Assembly: GCA_029246925.1 (NCBI GenBank)
Contig: JAQWMF010000025.1
Coordinates: 1 to 32,222, forward strand
Length of the DNA: 32,222 bases
Origin: Porticoccaceae bacterium
GTDB lineage: Bacteria; Pseudomonadota; Gammaproteobacteria; Pseudomonadales; Porticoccaceae
Reading direction: 5' to 3'
Shown: positions 28,238 to 32,222 of the stretch, one piece after another
How positions within the stretch are numbered: the stretch's first letter is position 1
Layout of the letters: each line of letters opens with the position of its first letter
Position numbers and translations under genes: made by a program
The notes under the pieces: model-generated
Told to the model about the DNA's origin: nothing
What the model saw: the letters and a program-made list of their open reading frames with translations, nothing else
Databases searched by the model: none

Positions 28238-31072
28238 TTAATTATCTAAAGTTAGAGCTTCATCAATAAATGCATGCTGCTCTTCTAAGTGCACCGACAT
28301 ATAGCCACTGGCCGGTGCCGCTGAACTTTTACGCCCTACATAGCTCAAAACAATATCTGGTTTTAACTGATGTAAAACTCGTTTCATATGATGCTGGCTA
28401 CTGTACCAAGCACCCTGGTTGATCGGCTCTTCCTGACACCATACAACAGATTCCATATTGGTATATGCACCTAAAATTTCTTCTAACTCAGTATCTGGGA
28501 ATGGGTATAGCTGCTCAATACGCACCAGCGCTACATTATCAATGCCTCTGGCCATGCGTTCTTCAAGTAAATGGTAATAAACCTTACCAGAACAAAGAAC
28601 CACGCGCTTCACTGCCTTTGGCGCTACATTATCGCCAATAGCATTTTGGAATTTACCATTGGCTAGCTCTTCAAGCGATGAAGTGGCCAATTTATGCCGT
28701 AAAATCCACTTGGGACTCATGATAATCAAGGGGCGACGCATAGGTCTAATAGCTTGTCGTCGCAACAGGTGGAATACCTGAGCCGGCGTCGTGGGAATTG
28801 AAATTTGCATATTATGTTCCGCACAGAGTTGCAAAAACCTTTCTAAACGAGCAGACGAGTGCTCAGGACCCTGCCCCTCAAAACCGTGAGGTAGCATCAT
28901 GGTTAAGCCAGATAAACGACCCCACTTATGCTCACCACTGGCAATAAACTGATCAATCACCACCTGAGCGCCATTGGCGAAGTCACCAAACTGTGCTTCC
29001 CAAATAATGAGCCCTTTGGGTGCAGTTGTAGCATAACCATATTCAAAGGCTAGCACTGCTTCTTCAGATAGAACTGAATCGTAGATGTCGAAACGCGGCT
29101 GATCTTCAGATAAAGATTTTAGAGGAAGATGAGTCTTACCATCTTTCTGATTAAAAATAACAGCATGACGATGAGAGAAAGTACCTCGCCCTACATCTTG
29201 ACCCGTCAATCGAATCGGATAGCCCTCTTCCAGCAATGTTCCATAGGCTAATAACTCTGCCATACCCCAGTTAAGAGGAAGCGCTCCACCCGCCATTTTA
29301 TGGCGATCATCATAAATTTTAGCGACCTGACGCTGAACCTTAATGCCATCGGGGATAACACTGATCTTATTGGCAATAGCCTGAAGCTTTTTGAGCTTAA
29401 CACCTGTTTTTGCTGGCGTTCTCCAACCATGATCTAAATAAGGAGACCAGTTTACAAACAGGTCTGTATCCGGCTCGCTGACAAGGTTGTGAACTACATA
29501 CTCACCACGATCTAAACTAGCGCGATAATCATTGGTCATTTGATCTGCTTGAGCTTGACTCACAACATTTTCTTTCACCAACTTTTCCGCATAGAGTGTT
29601 CGCACCGTAGGATGCTTACGAATAACATCGTACATCAGCGGTTGAGTCGCTGATGGCTCATCTGTTTCGTTATGTCCGCGACGACGATAACAAACAAGAT
29701 CGATAACCACGTCTTTACCAAATTCATAGCGATAATCCATCGCTAACATAGCGGCAAACATGACTTCATCGGGGTTATCGGCATTAACATGCAAGATTGG
29801 CGCTTGGACCATCTTGGCAATGTCCGTGCAGTATTCTGTTGAGCGCGCATCTTCCTGACGGCTAGTAGTAAAGCCAATCTGGTTATTGATAACAATATGA
29901 ATCGAGCCGCCAGTCTTGTAGGCTCGGGTCTGAGATAATTGGAAAGTTTCCATTACCACACCCTGACCCGCAAAGGCAGCGTCACCGTGAATCAAAATAG
30001 GTACAACTTTTTGGCCTTCAGCATCATTGCGTCGATCCTGTCGAGCGCGACCGGAACCTATAACCACTGGACAAGAAATTTCTAGGTGCGACGGGTTAAA
30101 TCCAAGCGCCAAATGCACTTCACCCCCAGGAGTCATTACATTAGATGAGAAGCCTTGGTGGTATTTAACATCGCCTGAGGTATCAACCATGCGCTTACCC
30201 TCGAACTCTTCAAAAAGTTCGGTAGGGTTTTTGCCCAAAACATTGACCAATACATTGAGTCTACCTCTATGGGCCATGGCCATAACGATTTCTTTACAAC
30301 CATATTCACCCGAGCGATGAACAAGGCAGTCAAGTAAAGGAATTAAGCTCTCTCCACCCTCAAGGCCAAATCGCTTTGTCCCCGGGTACTTAGAATCCAG
30401 ATGTTTTTCTAAGCCTTCTGCAGCCGTCAATCGGCTGAGCACATCAATGCGAGCAGTATCACCGTAAGTTGGCTTTGAGCGAACTGATTCAAAACGCTGG
30501 GCTAACCATTGTTTTTCAGCAAACGAGGTGATATGCATAAATTCAGCACCCAGACTCTGACAGTAGGTTTCTTCAAGCGTCTCTACGATTTCTCTTAGAG
30601 TGGCTTCAACCTTGCCCATGTAAAGGGGGCCTGACTGGAACGTGGTATCTAGATCTGCTTCGGTTAGACCATGAAAATGCAAATCTAAATCGGGCACCTC
30701 TTCTCGCTTCATAATGCTCAGCGGATCAAGATTGGCTTTTTGGTGCCCTCGAAAACGATAAGAACTAATTAGCTGAACAACCTTAACCTGCTTGCGCTCA
30801 TGCTCAATATGAATACCACCAGACCCAGGTGCCGGCGTCGGGCGTGCCTGCCTGCGGCCTAGCAACTCAAAGTGCTTAACCACGGTATCGTGAGAGATAT
30901 CTGGTGCAACCGACCCATTTGTGCGCGGTAAAGAGTCAAAAAAGCGACTCCACTCCTCTGGCACGTTATTAGGCTCGTGCAAGTAGGTTTCGTAGAGTTC
31001 TTCTATGTAGGCGGCATTTCCACCAGAAAAGTGGGAGGAGTTTAAAAAACGCCCCATTAAGCCATCTGCCAT
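28238..31072 (-). CDS. sucA: 2-oxoglutarate dehydrogenase E1 component
   Basis: 944 residues (E. coli 933). The thiamine-diphosphate enzyme decarboxylates 2-oxoglutarate and succinylates lipoyl-SucB in the TCA cycle. N-terminal E2-binding segment (SSHFSGGNAAYIEELYETYL region), then HRGRLNVLVNVLGKNP, the ThDP motif starting HGDAAFAGQGVVMET and ending NNQIGFTTS, and VVIDLVCYRRRGHNETDEP. The pyrimidine-domain part includes FSHRHAVIFNQK and HGFEGQGPEHSSARLERFLQ. The frame extends 17 codons further to an ATG-like start at 31123, but GAGGA 7-8 bases before the ATG at 31072 and the family N-terminus fix the start there. Confidence 0.98.
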   Translation of the reverse strand: MADGLMGRFLNSSHFSGGNAAYIEELYETYLHEPNNVPEEWSRFFDSLPRTNGSVAPDISHDTVVKHFELLGRRQARPTPAPGSGGIHIEHERKQVKVVQLISSYRFRGHQKANLDPLSIMKREEVPDLDLHFHGLTEADLDTTFQSGPLYMGKVEATLREIVETLEETYCQSLGAEFMHITSFAEKQWLAQRFESVRSKPTYGDTARIDVLSRLTAAEGLEKHLDSKYPGTKRFGLEGGESLIPLLDCLVHRSGEYGCKEIVMAMAHRGRLNVLVNVLGKNPTELFEEFEGKRMVDTSGDVKYHQGFSSNVMTPGGEVHLALGFNPSHLEISCPVVIGSGRARQDRRNDAEGQKVVPILIHGDAAFAGQGVVMETFQLSQTRAYKTGGSIHIVINNQIGFTTSRQEDARSTEYCTDIAKMVQAPILHVNADNPDEVMFAAMLAMDYRYEFGKDVVIDLVCYRRRGHNETDEPSATQPLMYDVIRKHPTVRTLYAEKLVKENVVSQAQADQMTNDYRASLDRGEYVVHNLVSEPDTDLFVNWSPYLDHGWRTPAKTGVKLKKLQAIANKISVIPDGIKVQRQVAKIYDDRHKMAGGALPLNWGMAELLAYGTLLEEGYPIRLTGQDVGRGTFSHRHAVIFNQKDGKTHLPLKSLSEDQPRFDIYDSVLSEEAVLAFEYGYATTAPKGLIIWEAQFGDFANGAQVVIDQFIASGEHKWGRLSGLTMMLPHGFEGQGPEHSSARLERFLQLCAEHNMQISIPTTPAQVFHLLRRQAIRPMRRPLIIMSPKWILRHKLATSSLEELANGKFQNAIGDNVAPKAVKRVVLCSGKVYYHLLEERMARGIDNVALVRIEQLYPFPDTELEEILGAYTNMESVVWCQEEPINQGAWYSSQHHMKRVLHQLKPDIVLSYVGRKSSAAPASGYMSVHLEEQHAFIDEALTLDN

Positions 31073-31123
31073 TGTTAATTTCCTCGTCGGGTTACATCGG
31101 CATCCAGTAAAATTAAGGCGCAC

Positions 31124-31152
31124 ATTTTAGACCTTTATTAACCAAACAACCA
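31124..31152 (-). promoter_or_regulatory. Weak candidate promoter of the suc operon
   Basis: Minus strand TAAAAT (31129-31124) followed by a GC-rich discriminator GTGCGCC; at 17-bp spacing the -35 is a poor TGGTTG. A start near 31117 would leave a 45-base leader. The discriminator resembles that of rpsB. Activator dependence would explain the poor -35. Confidence 0.3.
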
Positions 31153-31189
31153 GTATTAACTGACTAATAATTCGATGATTTTTCCATAA

Positions 31190-31214
31190 AAAAAGAGTCA
31201 AATTGGTGATTTTT
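31190..31214. promoter_or_regulatory. 25-bp dyad, operator-like, sucA-proximal copy
   Basis: Minus strand pattern: A5, TCA, CCAA, one base, TTGA, CTC, T5. It aligns over 27 positions with 23 identities to the copy at 31220-31244. Centres are 30 bp apart, close to three helical turns, which would put two bound dimers on one face. Confidence 0.5.
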
Positions 31215-31219
31215 AAATA

Positions 31220-31244
31220 AAAAAGATCCAACTTGGTGCTTTTT
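31220..31244. promoter_or_regulatory. 25-bp dyad, operator-like, sucA-distal copy
   Basis: Minus strand pattern: A5, GCA, CCAA, G, TTGG, ATC, T5; the inner CCAA-G-TTGG is a perfect dyad. It shares AAAAAGCACCAA exactly with the copy upstream of rpsB at 11542-11566. Confidence 0.5.
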
Positions 31245-31252
31245 AGTCTCGC

Positions 31253-31278
31253 GCTGTATTTTTGGTAAAAAATACAGC
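31253..31278. repeat. Perfect 11-bp inverted repeat with 4-base spacer
   Basis: GCTGTATTTTT (31253-31263), GGTA, and the exact complement (31268-31278). It lies 9 bp beyond the distal dyad, between sdhB and sucA. No T-run follows the stem on either strand in terminator position. It may be a further operator or a hairpin in readthrough RNA from sdh. Confidence 0.6.
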
Positions 31279-31322
31279 AAAAATAATACACTTTCTATAA
31301 AAAAATCGCGTACTAAATAAAC

Positions 31323-31348
31323 AAAAAAGGGGCCAATGGCCCCTTTTT
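31323..31348 (-). terminator. Intrinsic terminator after sdhB
   Basis: GGGGCC/GGCCCC with a 3-base loop, extended to 11 bp by flanking A5/T5, followed on the minus strand by six T's. It separates the sdh operon from sucA and lies 18 bases past the sdhB stop. In shape it could also act on the plus strand. Confidence 0.85.
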
Positions 31349-31365
31349 GAAAGCTATCTTTTTAT

Positions 31366-32070
31366 TTAGACCGCACCCTTTAGAAGCATACTGCGAATAT
31401 GCCCAATGGCTTTGGTAGGGTTTAGACCCTTAGGGCAAACCTGAACACAGTTCATAATGCCATGACAGCGGAAAACACTAAATGGGTCATCTAGATTGGC
31501 AAGGCGATCTTCGGCACCTGTATCCCTGCTATCTGCAAGAAAACGGTAGGCCTGCAGTAAACCAGAAGGCCCAATAAACTTATCGGGATTCCACCAAAAT
31601 GATGGACAAGCGGTTGAACAGCAGGCACATAGAATACACTCATACAGACCATCAAGCTTGGCTCTATCTTCCGGCGACTGCAATCGCTCAATGGCAGGTG
31701 CAGGCGTATTATTAATCAAATAGGGCTGTATTTTCTCGTACTGATCATAAAACTGACTCATATCAATCACTAGGTCGCGTATCACAGGCAAACCGGGTAA
31801 GGGTCGAATAACCAGCTTATTGTTTTTTACCGCCTCAGACAGCGGCGTAATACAGGCTAAACCATTTTTACCTGAAATATTCACACCATCTGAACCACAG
31901 ACACCTTCTCGGCAGGATCTGCGAAAAACTAGCGTTGGGTCCTCAGCTTTAAGCTTTTCAAGAACATCCAAAACCATAATGTCTTTACCCTGAGTATCAA
32001 ATGAAAACTCTTGCATATAGGGCTCAGAATCAACTTCTGGATTGTAACGATAAATACTTACTTCTAACAT
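31366..32070 (-). CDS. sdhB: Succinate dehydrogenase iron-sulfur subunit
   Basis: 234 residues from the ATG at 32070. SdhB carries electrons from SdhA flavin to quinone in the inner membrane. The 2Fe-2S ligands are in SCREGVCGSDG and GLAC; 4Fe-4S in CILCACCSTACP; 3Fe-4S and the remaining ligands in FRCHGIMNCVQVCPKG. The whole sequence follows the Pseudomonas/E. coli pattern, starting MLEVSIYRYNPEVD. A GTG two codons upstream (32076) is better spaced from AGGAG, so the start could be there; I prefer the ATG by family alignment. The gap to sdhA is 17 bases. Confidence 0.97.
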   Translation of the reverse strand: MLEVSIYRYNPEVDSEPYMQEFSFDTQGKDIMVLDVLEKLKAEDPTLVFRRSCREGVCGSDGVNISGKNGLACITPLSEAVKNNKLVIRPLPGLPVIRDLVIDMSQFYDQYEKIQPYLINNTPAPAIERLQSPEDRAKLDGLYECILCACCSTACPSFWWNPDKFIGPSGLLQAYRFLADSRDTGAEDRLANLDDPFSVFRCHGIMNCVQVCPKGLNPTKAIGHIRSMLLKGAV

Positions 32071-32087
32071 CGACACGCCTGCCTCTC

Positions 32088-32222
32088 CTAGTAGGACCGA
32101 ACTTTAGGCTCAAAGGCCTCACGGGTTTTGGGGGTAAAATTCACATCTCGCTTGGCAACAGACTGGTCATGCGGGAAATAAACCGAATGACAGAGCCAGT
32201 TTTCGTCATCTCGCTCTTGGAA
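32088..32222 (-). CDS. sdhA: Succinate dehydrogenase flavoprotein subunit, C-terminal 44 codons
   Basis: Only the last 44 residues and TAG stop are inside the window; the gene continues past 32222. The peptide matches the SdhA end: DDENWLCHSVYFPHDQSV, then VNFTPKTREAFEPKVRSY, close to E. coli DDANWLCHS...VRTY-type endings. It directly precedes sdhB, in the usual sdhCDAB order. Confidence 0.93.
   Translation of the reverse strand, partial: FQERDDENWLCHSVYFPHDQSVAKRDVNFTPKTREAFEPKVRSY

Noticed and set aside
31075-31125. 16-codon frame just before sucA on the minus strand
   Set aside because: Its ATG overlaps the candidate -10, it has no ribosome site, and it ends in the sucA ribosome-site region; probably chance.
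31190-31250. Sigma-54 promoter (TTGGTG resembling TTGGCA)
   Set aside because: No GC at the required 10 bases after GG in any of the three copies.
31253-31278. LexA-type SOS box (CTGT...ACAG)
   Set aside because: The CTGT and ACAG ends are 16 bases apart, where LexA needs 8.

Overview
The window is a compact stretch of gammaproteobacterial chromosome, almost wholly housekeeping. The gene order rpsB-tsf-pyrH-frr-uppS-cdsA-dxr-rseP-bamA-skp-lpxD, with map-glnD divergent from it, is the classical gammaproteobacterial arrangement. The protein sequences (DapC/DapD pair, SdhB, lpd inside the suc operon) look closest to Pseudomonas-like and marine Cellvibrionales-type relatives. DNA is AT-leaning with short intergenic gaps, which suits a marine oligotroph such as a SAR92/Porticoccaceae-like bacterium. 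That placement is inference. I see no mobile element, phage gene, CRISPR array, tRNA or rRNA.

Layout. 1-11355 (minus): a translation, isoprenoid, phospholipid and outer-membrane operon. It is led by rpsB with a structured leader and an extended -10 promoter, and interrupted by an attenuator-like terminator between rpsB and tsf. 11356-11698: divergent control region. 11699-18544 (plus): map-glnD-dapC-nth-yffB-dapD, tightly packed (N-terminal Met removal, nitrogen sensing, lysine/peptidoglycan precursor synthesis, DNA repair). 18570-21718: a two-domain (high-molecular-weight) FabG-type reductase divergent from a FadI-type thiolase and a stand-alone SCP2 lipid-binding protein, probably a small lipid/acyl-CoA module. 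22100-23368 (plus): metY, preceded by a 380-base region with a promoter-like sequence, a foldable RNA and a 30-codon ORF. 23433-31072 (minus): the 2-oxoglutarate dehydrogenase/succinyl-CoA synthetase operon sucA-sucB-lpd-sucC-sucD. 31366-32222 (minus): sdhB and the end of sdhA, so TCA-cycle steps from 2-oxoglutarate to fumarate lie together.

No dramatic new system is evident. The most interesting signal is regulatory. A 25-bp dyad of the form A5-N3-CCAA-N-TTGG-N3-T5 occurs just upstream of the rpsB promoter and twice, 30 bp apart, upstream of sucA. This suggests one unknown DNA-binding protein acting on both ribosomal/translation and TCA-cycle operons. Other points worth a look are a histone-H1-like lysine/alanine/proline tail on ribosomal protein S2, an endonuclease III with rearranged iron-sulfur cysteines, and the possible structured leader of metY.
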